64,000 bases of DNA from Desulfofustis sp964433645 (GTDB taxonomy: Bacteria; Desulfobacterota; Desulfobulbia; Desulfobulbales; Desulfocapsaceae), in contig CAYSSK010000002.1 in NCBI GenBank assembly GCA_964433645.1, forward strand, positions 1 through 64,000, read 5' to 3'. The notes under the pieces are model-generated. The model was not told where the DNA came from, made no database searches, and saw only the letters and a list, made by a program, of their open reading frames with translations. Shown here one piece after another: positions 1-8,005 of the stretch (positions are counted from its first letter, which is position 1; every line of letters starts with the position of its first letter). Made by a program: the position numbers and the translations under genes.

Positions 1-933
1 AAACGAACCCTGCTGCTCTGCCGTAACCCCGCCGGTTTTCTCAAACCCTGTCCGTCGACCAGAGAGTATCGCTGCTGTCATTACCAGGTGATCAACATCG
101 GCACCGGTTGTCCGATGGATTGCGTCTACTGCATCCTGCAGGCCTATCTCAATACGCCGTATTTGACCTTTTTTGTCAATACCGACGATTTGCTGGCGGA
201 ACTCGCCGCGGCCTGTGGGCGTATCGATCGGCCGGTGCTGCGCATCGGCACCGGTGAGTTTACCGATTCGATGGCCCTGGACCGGATTACCGGTTTGAGC
301 CGGAAGCTCGTCTGTTTTTTCGCCGGTCAGAAACGCGTCGTCCTCGAGTTGAAGAGCAAAGCGGCTTCTGTCGACAATCTGGCGGATCTTGATCATAATG
401 GCGGGACCATCATGGCCTGGTCGCTGAACAGTGAGGCCATCGCCGCCGGAGAAGAACTGGGCACCGCCTCTCTTGCCGAACGATTGCGGGCAGCGGCCCG
501 CTGTGCCGCCTGGGGCTATCCGCTGGCATTTCATTTCGATCCAATCATCGCTCATCCTGGCTGGCAGCAGGGGTATCGGCAGGTTATCGATGATCTTTTT
601 GCGGCGGTGCCGGCTTCGGCCATCAAATGGATTTCTCTCGGTGCCTTTCGCTTTGTTCCGAAACTGAAACAGATCGGTACCGGCCGTTTCCCTCGATCCG
701 CGATCTATCATCACGAGTTCGTCCCGGGGCTCGATACCAAGCAACGCTACTTCAGAACGCTCAGAATAGAGATGTACCGAGAAATCTACCAGCACCTGCA
801 GCGTTATTGCGATCCGCGGACCTGCGTCTATTTCTGTATGGAAAGCGATGAAATATGGCGGGCCGTGATGGGGTTCTGCCCGGCCGAACGAGGCGGTCTG
901 CCGGCCATGCTTGATCGGACAATCAACCGGTAG
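1..933 (+). CDS. SPL-family radical SAM protein (5' end cut by window edge)
   Basis: The reading frame is open from base 1, so the start lies upstream. The visible part is 310 residues. A Cys-x3-Cys-x2-Cys cluster (GCPMDCVYC) begins at base 109 and is preceded by an FLKPCPST...CCHY stretch. That arrangement is typical of spore photoproduct lyase-like (SplB/SPL family) radical SAM proteins, which bind a [4Fe-4S] cluster and use S-adenosylmethionine. The in-frame GTG at 88 would remove this conserved leader and is not a believable start. True spore photoproduct lyases repair UV thymine dimers in spores. Family members in non-sporeformers have no settled function, so I assign family only. The gene ends about 130 bases before ssb and looks transcriptionally separate from it. 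Confidence 0.85.
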   Translation, partial: KRTLLLCRNPAGFLKPCPSTREYRCCHYQVINIGTGCPMDCVYCILQAYLNTPYLTFFVNTDDLLAELAAACGRIDRPVLRIGTGEFTDSMALDRITGLSRKLVCFFAGQKRVVLELKSKAASVDNLADLDHNGGTIMAWSLNSEAIAAGEELGTASLAERLRAAARCAAWGYPLAFHFDPIIAHPGWQQGYRQVIDDLFAAVPASAIKWISLGAFRFVPKLKQIGTGRFPRSAIYHHEFVPGLDTKQRYFRTLRIEMYREIYQHLQRYCDPRTCVYFCMESDEIWRAVMGFCPAERGGLPAMLDRTINR

Positions 934-994
934 CACATCTTAGCTCGACGCTCGTTGACGTCCACAACCGGCTCACTGTCCGATGAGAATGGTC

Positions 995-1024
995 TTGTTC
1001 TTTTGGTCAACTATCGTATAGTTG
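995..1024 (+). promoter_or_regulatory. Probable sigma-70 promoter of ssb overlapping a palindrome
   Basis: TTGTTC at 995-1000 and TATAGT at 1017-1022 are separated by 16 bases, forty-odd bases before the ssb start. A perfect 7-base inverted repeat (CAACTAT-CGT-ATAGTTG, 1008-1024) lies over the -10 region, so a repressor bound there would block the promoter. The promoter call comes from the sequence. The regulator is unknown. Confidence 0.45.
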
Positions 1025-1064
1025 GCAGGCATAGATGACCACGATCACCACAGGAGGAAGACTG

Positions 1065-1490
1065 ATGATCAACAAAGCGATACTTATCGGTAATCTTGGC
1101 GCGGATCCGGAAGTACGATACACCCAGAACGGTGTTCCGGTCGCCACGTTCAATGTGGCCACCTCCGAGCGCTGGAAGGACCAGAGCGGCGCCCAGCAGG
1201 AATCGACGGAATGGCACCGGATCGTTGCCTGGCGGAAACTTGCGGAAATCTGCGGAGAATATCTGCACAAAGGCTCAAAAGTATACATTGAAGGGAAAAT
1301 CCAAACCAGGAAATGGCAGGACCAGAACGGCAATGATCGCTGGACCACCGAGATCGTCGCCCGTGAGATGAAAATGCTCGACCGGCGTGAAGGCGGCGGC
1401 GATACCTACAGTGGCGGCGGCAGCCAGGAGCAGGACTATCCGGAGCCATCGCCGGGTTACGGCGGCGTGGGGGAAGACGTTCCCTTCTAA
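1065..1490 (+). CDS. ssb: Single-stranded DNA-binding protein
   Basis: This 141-residue protein begins MINKAILIGNLGADPEVRYT, the classic SSB OB-fold opening. It ends in a Gly/Ser-rich flexible tail and an acidic tip (GEDVPF), which in the family docks partner proteins such as exonucleases, RecO and PriA. It coats single-stranded DNA during replication, repair and recombination. An in-frame ATG at 1035 would add ten residues. The start at 1065 is preferred because an AGGAGGA ribosome-binding site sits at 1052-1058 and the family start matches exactly. It appears to be a single-gene transcript with its own promoter. A long intergenic stretch with repeats follows. Confidence 0.96.
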   Translation: MINKAILIGNLGADPEVRYTQNGVPVATFNVATSERWKDQSGAQQESTEWHRIVAWRKLAEICGEYLHKGSKVYIEGKIQTRKWQDQNGNDRWTTEIVAREMKMLDRREGGGDTYSGGGSQEQDYPEPSPGYGGVGEDVPF

Positions 1491-1503
1491 CCTTCATGTC
1501 TGG

Positions 1504-1540
1504 AAGTCACAACGAACAATGAGAATCGGCACCGTGGTCG
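1504..1540 (+). repeat. Type-B intergenic repeat, copy 1
   Basis: The core is AGTCACAACGAACAATGAGA followed by ATCGGCACCGTGGTCGG. The same unit recurs at 23098-23124, inverted at 26738-26788, and at 28227-28256. All copies lie between genes. Confidence 0.65.
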
Positions 1541-1609
1541 GAAGGGCTGGCCGGCCCTGCCTCCGGCTGCTGCGCTGCGGCCTGGTCGGCTAAAATCTCA
1601 ACCAACGGA

Positions 1610-1631
1610 GGGACAGGTTTTAACCTGTCCC
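1610..1631. repeat. Perfect inverted repeat (hairpin)
   Basis: GGGACAGGTT and AACCTGTCCC are separated by TT, giving a perfect 10-base-arm palindrome. There is no T-run, so it is not a typical intrinsic terminator. A decayed relative (GGGAACGGGTTTTAAATTGT) occurs near 51641, again ahead of type-A-like sequence, suggesting the hairpin belongs to the repeat element. Confidence 0.7.
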
Positions 1632-1663
1632 CCGCTGGCTATCAGCGGACGTCCTGTCCGCCA

Positions 1664-1756
1664 CCCTTCGGGCCTTATTCTGAGCCCCGCCGGGCCTTCG
1701 CGACGCAGCCTCCGGGAGAACCAACCAGCCCGGGGAGATGATTTTCATATAAAAAA
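1664..1756 (+). repeat. Type-A intergenic repeat, copy 1
   Basis: It starts with CCCTTCGGGCC, contains CCCGCCGGGCCTTCGCGA and GCAGCCTCCGG, and ends in ATTTTCATATAAAAAA. It shares this order with copies at 4991-5067 and 22980-23085 with few differences. Confidence 0.8.
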
Positions 1757-1954
1757 GAGCCCAACGGCGAGACAAATCTCAAACAACGGCGGGAGAGCGG
1801 CGATGCGCGAAAACCAGGCGAAGAAACGGTGCGGCAGTCCCGGAAATTGTCGAGGGGCTTGACTGGCGGGCTGTCCGTCCCTATTGTGCTGCCATCAAGA
1901 GAGTCGGGCATGTCGTCCGGTTGAGTCAATGTCGTTTGGTGATCATCCTGCCGT

Positions 1955-2887
1955 ATGGACTACTATGAAACCCTCGGTGTGCCGAAATCGGCCACCGCTG
2001 AACAAATCAAAAAAGCGTATCGCCAGCTCGCCCTGAAGTATCACCCCGACAAGAACAACGGGGACAAGGATGCGGAAAACAAGTTCAAGGAAATCAGCGA
2101 GGCGTATGCGGTCCTTTCGGACTCCGAGAAACGGCGGCAATACGACACCTACGGTTCGGCCGGATTCCATCAGCGCTATTCCCAGGAAGATATCTTCAGA
2201 AATTTCGACATCAACGACATCCTGAGACAATTCGGTTTCGGTCCCCAGAGCTTTAACCAAAGCAGCTTTCGCAGCGCCACCGGTGGCCAGTCGACGGGTT
2301 TCAATTCGTTTTTCGGTGGCGGCCATTCCGGTCAAGGCGGCTGCGGCGGTTGCGGGCAACAGGTCAAGGGTCCGGATATCACCTATCAACTCGTTGTCAG
2401 TCTGGAAGATGTCCTGCACGGTGCGGAAAAGCAGATCACGCTGCGTACCAATGGCCGGGCGGAACATGTCTCGGTCAGGATTCCCCGGGGCATCGAGGAG
2501 GGCAAGAAGCTGCGGTTGAAGGGCAAGGGTGGCAAAAGCCCGTCGGGAGGAGCGCCGGGAGATCTGTACCTGAAGATTCAGATGGAGCCCCATGCCAGCT
2601 ACGAACGCAGCGGCGATGATTTGATCTGCTATAAGAAGATACCCTACAGCCAGGTCTGTCTCGGTGCCAGTATCGAGGTGGAGAGCCTCGATGGCAAGAC
2701 GTTCAAGATTACCGTGCCGTCAGGTACCAACGGCGATGCGCGGCTGCGAATCAAAGGGCAGGGGCTGCCGACTGGCCCGATCGGCGAGCGCGGCGATCTC
2801 TATGTCAAAATCGGTGTCAAGATTCCCAAAGAGCTGACCGAAGAACAGCGGGCGGCCATCGAGTCTTTGCAAGAGATGGGTTTGTAG
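1955..2887 (+). CDS. DnaJ/CbpA-type Hsp40 co-chaperone
   Basis: This 310-residue protein has an N-terminal J domain (about residues 1-65, with the HPD tripeptide in YHPDKNNGD) that stimulates DnaK ATPase. A Gly/Phe/Ser-rich linker follows, then the two beta-rich substrate-binding domains (from about residue 140). It lacks the four CxxCxGxG zinc-binding repeats of true DnaJ. Only a short CGGCG remains at about residue 130, so it is closer to CbpA/type-II Hsp40s. The start ATG at 1955 gives the expected MDYYETLGV opening, although no strong ribosome-binding site precedes it. No dnaK or grpE is adjacent. A strong hairpin terminator follows the stop codon. Confidence 0.93.
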   Translation: MDYYETLGVPKSATAEQIKKAYRQLALKYHPDKNNGDKDAENKFKEISEAYAVLSDSEKRRQYDTYGSAGFHQRYSQEDIFRNFDINDILRQFGFGPQSFNQSSFRSATGGQSTGFNSFFGGGHSGQGGCGGCGQQVKGPDITYQLVVSLEDVLHGAEKQITLRTNGRAEHVSVRIPRGIEEGKKLRLKGKGGKSPSGGAPGDLYLKIQMEPHASYERSGDDLICYKKIPYSQVCLGASIEVESLDGKTFKITVPSGTNGDARLRIKGQGLPTGPIGERGDLYVKIGVKIPKELTEEQRAAIESLQEMGL

Positions 2888-2918
2888 TCAAAAATCGATG
2901 GGGGCGGTTGACGCACTG

Positions 2919-2961
2919 CCGACGGGCGGCGGGCTTTCCCGCCGCCCGTCGGTTCTTTTTC
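2919..2961 (+). terminator. Rho-independent terminator after the dnaJ-like gene
   Basis: There is a perfect 14-base-pair stem (CCGACGGGCGGCGG / CCGCCGCCCGTCGG) with a six-base loop, followed by TTCTTTTT. It lies between the convergent dnaJ-like and leuD genes. Confidence 0.92.
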
Positions 2962-2984
2962 GGGCGAAGGCCAGCCGACTCTTT

Positions 2985-3530
2985 TCAGTAGCGGCTGTCG
3001 GCGTAGGCCAGCCAGCCGCCTGCCGCGATCAGCTCCCTGTCGAACTGGTTGAGCGTGAACGGGAATGATCGGCCGGCACCGGCAACCGGTTGCGGCCCGG
3101 GCGGGCCGATCTCCACCAGGCTACGGGTTAGATCGACGTGGGCGGTCAACGGTTCGGGCAGAGAGAAAATCTCGGCAATGGCCGCCGCGTCCAATTCAAT
3201 GGCGAGAATGCCGCAATTAAACATATTTTGCCGGAAAATCCGGGCAAAACTCTCGGCGATGACCACCGAGATGTCATTTACCTCAAGCACCCAGACCGCA
3301 TGTTCACGGGAGGAGCCGCAGCCGAAATTCCTGCGGCTGATCAACACGCTGGCCTGTTGCAGTTCCGGTGCGCCCGCGTCGAATTTTCTGCCGTCGATCA
3401 GCAGGTCCTCGAGCACGTGAGGCTGCAGCGCAGTTTTCGAGATTTCGGTCAGGTACTTGGCCGGAATAATTTCGTCGGTATTGATGTTATCACGATCGAG
3501 ACGAAATACCGGTCCGCCAAAACGAGTCAT
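2985..3530 (-). CDS. leuD: 3-isopropylmalate dehydratase small subunit
   Basis: This 181-residue protein is the swivel-domain subunit that pairs with LeuC to isomerise 2-isopropylmalate to 3-isopropylmalate in leucine synthesis. The sequence shows DRDNINTDEIIPAKYL near the N terminus and the family signature NFGCGSSREHA. The short length fits the archaeal/deltaproteobacterial LeuD class rather than the roughly 200-residue enterobacterial form. Its start codon overlaps the leuC stop by four bases (ATGA), showing translational coupling. Related small subunits act on homoaconitate or methylmalate, and sequence alone cannot fully separate these. No leuA or leuB is in the window. Confidence 0.88.
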   Translation of the reverse strand: MTRFGGPVFRLDRDNINTDEIIPAKYLTEISKTALQPHVLEDLLIDGRKFDAGAPELQQASVLISRRNFGCGSSREHAVWVLEVNDISVVIAESFARIFRQNMFNCGILAIELDAAAIAEIFSLPEPLTAHVDLTRSLVEIGPPGPQPVAGAGRSFPFTLNQFDRELIAAGGWLAYADSRY

Positions 3531-4828
3531 CGGGTCACCTCAAGAGAAAGGAAGGGGCGCGGGTCGACGATGCGACCGGCCAGGGCGGTGGCGGCCGCGG
3601 TCAGCGGGCTCATCAGATGAACCATGCCGCCCTTGCCCATTCGGCCGTTGAAGTTGCGGTTGGTGGTCGAGGCGCAGACTTCTCCTTCGGCCAGCACGCC
3701 GGCACTCATTCCCAGGCAGGCGCCGCAACTCGGGTTCATCACGCAGAAACCGCTGTCCAGAAAGATCGCCAGCAACCCCTCGTCCAGTGCCTGACGATAG
3801 ACTTCGGTCGTGGCCGGTACGACGATACCCCGCAGGTTTTCGGCGATGCGCCTGCCCTTGAGGATGGTGGCGGCATCCCGGAGGTCCTCGATCCTGCCGT
3901 TGGTACAGGAGCCGATATAGACTTGGTCGACCATCGTTTCCTCGAAGGTTGCCGCGCTTTTGACCTGGTCCGGTTGATAACCGAAGGTGACCTGGGGGGC
4001 AAGGTCGCTGACATCGATGTCGATTTCGGCCGCATAGACGGCGTCGCTGTCCGAATGCCAGCGGGCAAAATCGATGACCGCGGCATCGATACTGTCATAC
4101 TGATCGGCGATGAACGGCCAGAGAAATTCGGCCGTGGTTCGATCAGGCAGGCAAATGCCGCAGGTGGCCCCGGCCTCGATGGCCATATTGCACAGGGTCA
4201 TCCGGGACGACATGGACATGGCCTCGACGATTGGTCCACCAAATTCGATAATCCGGTCGGTGGCGCCGTTGACGGTGAGCGTGCCGATCACCGCCAGGAT
4301 CACGTCCTTGGCGACGACACCCGGCCCCAGCGTTCCGGTGAGGCTGATTTTCATGCTTTGCGGCCGGCGAAAGGCGCAGACGCCTTTGTAGATACCGACT
4401 TCGAGGTCGGTGGTGCCGACGCCGGCGGCAAAGGCGCCGAAGGCGCCGTGGGTACAGGTGTGGGAATCGCCCATGATGACCGTGTTGCCGGGCCGGATGA
4501 ATCCTTTCTCCGGGAAAATCGCGTGGCAGACGCCGTTGGTGCCGATATCGAAGAAGTCTCTGATCCGATGCCGCCGGGCCCAATCGCGCAGAATTTTGGC
4601 CTGCAATGCGGTCTTGCTGTCTTTCGGCGGTGAGACATGATCGATGACGGCTTTGATACGACCGGGATTGAAGACGTGATCCTTGCCCTTGTCGATCAGG
4701 TCCATGATGGCGATCGGGGTGGTGATCTCGTGGCAGAGGACGACGTCAAGATCGAGGACCATGGCATCTTCGCTGATGTGCTCGCGAAGATGGGAGGCGA
4801 AGATCTTTTCGGCGATTGTTTTTCCCAT
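3527..4828 (-). CDS. leuC: 3-isopropylmalate dehydratase large subunit
   Basis: This 433-residue protein is the [4Fe-4S] catalytic subunit of the aconitase superfamily. Visible motifs are GDSHTCTHGAFGAFAAGVGT, the cluster cysteine in YIGSCTNGR, and the last cysteines in NPSCGACLG. The FNGRMG and STTNRNF region contacts substrate in the family. An upstream in-frame start would add 17 poorly conserved residues. The ATG at 4828 is preferred because GGAG lies eight bases upstream and MGKTIAEKIF is the usual family start. It is the first gene of a leuCD operon divergent from the yejA-like gene. Homoaconitase or methylmalate specificity is the main alternative. Confidence 0.88.
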   Translation of the reverse strand: MGKTIAEKIFASHLREHISEDAMVLDLDVVLCHEITTPIAIMDLIDKGKDHVFNPGRIKAVIDHVSPPKDSKTALQAKILRDWARRHRIRDFFDIGTNGVCHAIFPEKGFIRPGNTVIMGDSHTCTHGAFGAFAAGVGTTDLEVGIYKGVCAFRRPQSMKISLTGTLGPGVVAKDVILAVIGTLTVNGATDRIIEFGGPIVEAMSMSSRMTLCNMAIEAGATCGICLPDRTTAEFLWPFIADQYDSIDAAVIDFARWHSDSDAVYAAEIDIDVSDLAPQVTFGYQPDQVKSAATFEETMVDQVYIGSCTNGRIEDLRDAATILKGRRIAENLRGIVVPATTEVYRQALDEGLLAIFLDSGFCVMNPSCGACLGMSAGVLAEGEVCASTTNRNFNGRMGKGGMVHLMSPLTAAATALAGRIVDPRPFLSLEVTR

Positions 4829-4990
4829 AGCTGCTCCGTAAAAAAAAGTGTCAGGTGGCCCGTGCGGTGTCGGCGGCATCGTGTTCGCCCCGGCTGCGGG
4901 CGCGCCGGGATGCTTGACCCGGCGATCCGGACCGGTTAACTTACCTCAATCCTTATATCGCTGCCACTGTTCTTTGCAGGGTGTGCTAAC

Positions 4991-5067
4991 CGAGCCCCGC
5001 CGGGCCTTCGCGATGCAGCCTCCGGCAGGACCGGCCAGCCCGGGGAGATAATTTTCATATAAAAAAA
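4991..5067 (+). repeat. Type-A intergenic repeat, copy 2
   Basis: It is near identical to copy 1 over its full length, from CGAGCCCCGCCGGG to ATTTTCATATAAAAAAA. It ends 12 bases before the yejA-like start codon, so it forms part of that gene's 5' untranslated region. Confidence 0.82.
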
Positions 5068-5079
5068 CGTAGGTGGAAC

Positions 5080-6894
5080 ATGTTTAAAGTAATGCTGGTC
5101 GTGGTGGGATGTCTCATTGGGGCCGTCTTCTCGCAGTCGGCCATGGCTGACCACGGGCTGAGCATCGACGGAACATTGAAATATCGGCCGTCGTTTTCCC
5201 GATTCGACTATGTGTCTGCCGAGGCGGTCAAAGGCGGAGAACTGGTGCTTCATCAGATCGGCAGTTTCGACAAAATGAATCCGTTCACCTTGAAAGGGTC
5301 GGCACCCGGGCTGCTCGAGACCCTGGTCTATGAGCCGCTGAGCCAGGCCAGCCTGGACGAGCCGTTCAGTCAGTACGGCCTGCTGGCAGCAGACATCGAA
5401 GTTGCCGACGACCGCTTGTCGATGACCATCACGCTTGACGAGGCAGCCAGATTTTCCGATGGCACCCCGGTATCGGCCGCAGATGTGAAGTTTACCGTCG
5501 AGACCTTGAAAAGCTCGGCGGTGCATCCATTTTACCCCTACTATTATGCCGATATCGACCGGGCCGAGATCATTGATGAAAAACGGGTGCGCCTACATTT
5601 TAAAAAACGGAACCGGGAGTTGCCGCTGATTGCCGGGCAGATTCCGATCCTGCCCAGGCACGAGTTTGCCAAGCAGGAATTCGGCAGCAGAGAGCTGCGT
5701 GCGCCGATCGGTTCAGGACCCTACATCGTCGAATCCTTCAGCCAGGGAAAATCCGTGGTCTATCGCAGAAATCCCGAGTATTGGGCGATCGACCACCCGG
5801 TCCGACGTTTTATGTACAATTTCGATCGGATCGTCATCAAGTATTACAAAGACCAGACGGTGGCGCTGGAGGCCTTTAAAGCCGGCGAATTCGATGTCAT
5901 GGCGGTCAATATCGCCAAGCACTGGGCCCGGGATTTGCGTGGTGCCAAGATCGATGACGGGCGGATCGTCAAGACGGCTTTTCCCCACGGTAATAACGCG
6001 GGCATGCAGGGGTTCGTGATGAACACGCGGCGTCCGCAGTTCGCGGACCCGGTCGTGCGGCGGGCACTCGGCCTGGCCTTTGATTTTCAGTGGACCAACC
6101 GGGCGCTCTTTTATGGCCAGTACGTCAGAAATAATTCATATTTCAGCAATTCCTACCTGGCGGCCACGGGCTTGCCGTCGGCCCGGGAGTTGCAGTTGCT
6201 CGAGCCATATCGGGAGCAGCTGCCCCCGGAGGTCTTTGTCCAGCCCCTTGCCGCACCGCGTACCGACGGTCCGGGAGGGATTCGCCACAATCTCGAGCAG
6301 GCGGCGCGGCTGCTTAAAGAACGCGGCTGGAGACTGAAAGACGGGGTGCTCCACAACGACCGGGGTGTCGCGCTGTCCTTTGAAATTATGCTCGTGTCGC
6401 CAAGTTTTGAGCGGGTGATGGCCGGCTATGTGCAAAACCTGCGCAAGATCGGCGTCGATGCCCGGTATCGGACCATCGACCCGGCATTGTACACCGAGCG
6501 AATCAACAACTTCGATTTCGACATGTGCGTCTTTGTCTTCGGTCAATCGCAGTCGCCCGGCAACGAGCAGCGCAACTACTGGCATTCCGAGGCGGCAGAC
6601 CGAAAAGGATCGCGCAATATCGCCGGTATTAAAGACCGGGTTGTCGATATGCTGGTCGATCGGATCATCTATGCCGAAAATCGTGACGAACTGATCGCTG
6701 CCTGCCGCGCCCTCGACCGGGTGCTCTGGTATGGCTATTACCTGGTACCCAATTGGTATCTGAACACCCATCGCCTTGCCTATCATAATGAGTTCAACAT
6801 GCCGGAAACGCTGCCAGTCTACTATGACTACATATCCTTTTTGTTGACCTGGTGGAGTCGCGACCCTGCGTTTTTACAAATGAAACCAGAATAG
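5080..6894 (+). CDS. YejA-type periplasmic oligopeptide-binding protein
   Basis: This 604-residue family-5 extracellular solute-binding protein has a signal peptide (about residues 1-23, cleaved after SAMA). The mature start HGLSIDGTLKY and the following FDYVSAEAVKGG are typical of the YejA/microcin-C uptake family. In that family the protein delivers oligopeptides to an inner-membrane ABC permease (YejBEF). No permease or ATPase gene follows here, so it either serves a transporter encoded elsewhere or has another role such as chemosensing. AGGTGG lies just upstream of the ATG. Copy 2 of the type-A repeat supplies nearly all of the leader immediately before that site. Confidence 0.85.
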   Translation: MFKVMLVVVGCLIGAVFSQSAMADHGLSIDGTLKYRPSFSRFDYVSAEAVKGGELVLHQIGSFDKMNPFTLKGSAPGLLETLVYEPLSQASLDEPFSQYGLLAADIEVADDRLSMTITLDEAARFSDGTPVSAADVKFTVETLKSSAVHPFYPYYYADIDRAEIIDEKRVRLHFKKRNRELPLIAGQIPILPRHEFAKQEFGSRELRAPIGSGPYIVESFSQGKSVVYRRNPEYWAIDHPVRRFMYNFDRIVIKYYKDQTVALEAFKAGEFDVMAVNIAKHWARDLRGAKIDDGRIVKTAFPHGNNAGMQGFVMNTRRPQFADPVVRRALGLAFDFQWTNRALFYGQYVRNNSYFSNSYLAATGLPSARELQLLEPYREQLPPEVFVQPLAAPRTDGPGGIRHNLEQAARLLKERGWRLKDGVLHNDRGVALSFEIMLVSPSFERVMAGYVQNLRKIGVDARYRTIDPALYTERINNFDFDMCVFVFGQSQSPGNEQRNYWHSEAADRKGSRNIAGIKDRVVDMLVDRIIYAENRDELIAACRALDRVLWYGYYLVPNWYLNTHRLAYHNEFNMPETLPVYYDYISFLLTWWSRDPAFLQMKPE

Positions 6895-6986
6895 ACAATA
6901 AGAACGATTCACGATTTCCTGGTCAATATCGATTCCTCTTCGTGCCTAACTTGTTGTTCTGAGGTTAAAAATTTTTATTTTTTTCC

Positions 6987-7015
6987 TTGACGCTCAGATA
7001 AGCTGTTGATACAGT
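6987..7015 (+). promoter_or_regulatory. Sigma-70-type promoter of the cold-shock gene
   Basis: TTGACG (6987-6992) and TACAGT (7010-7015) are separated by exactly 17 bases and preceded by an A/T-rich tract resembling an UP element. This implies a leader of about 100 bases before the ATG at 7125, a length common for cold-shock mRNAs. Confidence 0.6.
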
Positions 7016-7124
7016 GCTGGTGGACGCTCCAAGTCTCTGCGAGTGTCAATAATTTCAAGGGGCTGAGGCCCCAAGTTCGACCTGACGGGAAACCAGCCCC
7101 GTCGCATCGCCGGGAGGAAATCGT

Positions 7125-7340
7125 ATGTCGGATCGTGTCAAGGGAAAGGTAAAGTGGTTTAACGCAAGCAAAGGGTACGGGTTTCTTGAGAGGCCGGATG
7201 GGGAGGCCGATGTTTTCGTGCATTTCAGCGCTATTCAGGGAGACGGATTCCGCACCCTTGAAGAAGGGGAGCCGGTGGAATTCACGGTAGCCCAGACTGA
7301 CAAAGGCCTGCAGGCGGAAAATGTCGTCAAGGTGAACTGA
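7125..7340 (+). CDS. CspA-family cold-shock protein
   Basis: This 71-residue single OB-fold protein carries both RNA-binding motifs: RNP1-like KGYGFLERP and RNP2-like DVFVHFSAI. Proteins of this family bind single-stranded RNA and DNA and melt mRNA secondary structure. Not all members are cold-induced. GGGAGGA precedes the ATG at good spacing. It is monocistronic, with its own promoter upstream and a strong terminator downstream. Confidence 0.95.
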   Translation: MSDRVKGKVKWFNASKGYGFLERPDGEADVFVHFSAIQGDGFRTLEEGEPVEFTVAQTDKGLQAENVVKVN

Positions 7341-7366
7341 TAAGATCGGGATCAAAAGGTCGCAGC

Positions 7367-7401
7367 CCCCGAGACGTTGCAAAACGTTTCGGGGTTTTTT
7401 T
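7367..7401 (+). terminator. Rho-independent terminator after the cold-shock gene
   Basis: CCCCGAGACGTT and AACGTTTCGGGG form a 12-base-pair stem with one G-U pair and a GCAA tetraloop, followed by seven T residues. Confidence 0.93.
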
Positions 7402-7486
7402 ATGCACTGGAGTTCCGGTCGCGAATCGTCTACACTCGAACGGTTCGAGCCTAGTTGAACCCGATGTGAGCGAAGGAGTATTCGGG

Positions 7487-7984
7487 GTGGTCAGTTCGGA
7501 GAAAATCATCTTGGCCTCGCTGCCGCAGACCAACCGCTTCGGCAGATTGCTCGGCGCTCTCTGCGGGCCCGGCGATGTGATCGGTCTGGGCGGCGATCTT
7601 GGCGCTGGAAAAACGACGCTCACCCAGGCGATTGCCGCCGGCGCCGGGGTCGATCCGACCGAATATGTGAACAGCCCGTCGTTTGCGCTGCTTCATGAGT
7701 ATCACGGGTGTGTACCGCTGTACCATATGGATTTCTATCGTCTGCAGGATGCGGATGACGTTCTCGCCTTGGGCCTTGACGAATTTTTTTATCGATCCGG
7801 TATTGCCGTCGTGGAATGGTATGAACGGGCCGAATCCGTGCTGCCCGGCGGCACGCTTTTTGTCGATATCCGCCTTGGCGATACTCCGTGCCGGCTCGTG
7901 AGCCTTCGGAGCGAGGGAGTTTCCTGGCAGGAACGGATCAAAGAAATCGCCGCGGACATGACCGGAGCGACAGACAATGACTGA
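7487..7984 (+). CDS. tsaE: tRNA threonylcarbamoyladenosine biosynthesis ATPase
   Basis: TsaE is a P-loop ATPase that works with TsaB and TsaD in adding threonylcarbamoyl to A37 of ANN-decoding tRNAs. The Walker A loop GDLGAGKTT is at residues 36-44, followed by the family motifs SPSFALLHEY, LYHMDFYRL and VVEWYERAE. The GTG at 7487 is chosen because AAGGAG sits at 7472-7477. Another GTG at 7466 would add seven residues with no visible ribosome-binding site. At 165 residues the length is normal. tsaD lies on the other strand near 37 kb; tsaB is not in the window. Confidence 0.93.
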   Translation: MVSSEKIILASLPQTNRFGRLLGALCGPGDVIGLGGDLGAGKTTLTQAIAAGAGVDPTEYVNSPSFALLHEYHGCVPLYHMDFYRLQDADDVLALGLDEFFYRSGIAVVEWYERAESVLPGGTLFVDIRLGDTPCRLVSLRSEGVSWQERIKEIAADMTGATDND

Positions 7985-8005
7985 GTCGGTGCAGGACTGA
8001 TTATC

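Larger units (their letters stand above)
1491..1954. other. Intergenic repeat-bearing region between ssb and dnaJ-like gene
   Basis: No convincing gene is present in this stretch. It holds, in order, a type-B repeat unit, a perfect 10-base-arm hairpin and a type-A repeat unit, all listed separately. A minus-strand open frame across 1675-1929 encodes a repeat-derived phrase (FLYEN...GGCVAKARRG) that recurs at another repeat copy, so it is treated as spurious. Confidence 0.6.

Noticed and set aside
1675..1929. 84-codon frame with phrase GGCVAKARRG
   Set aside because: The same translated phrase recurs at the 22980 repeat copy, so the frame reflects the repeat and not a protein.
3617..4633. 338-codon plus-strand frame
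   Set aside because: It is antisense to leuC, whose aconitase motifs are intact.
4955..4985. Sigma-54-like CCACTGTTCTTTGCA upstream of the YejA-like gene
   Set aside because: The -12 GC is present but the required GG at -24 with ten-base spacing is absent.
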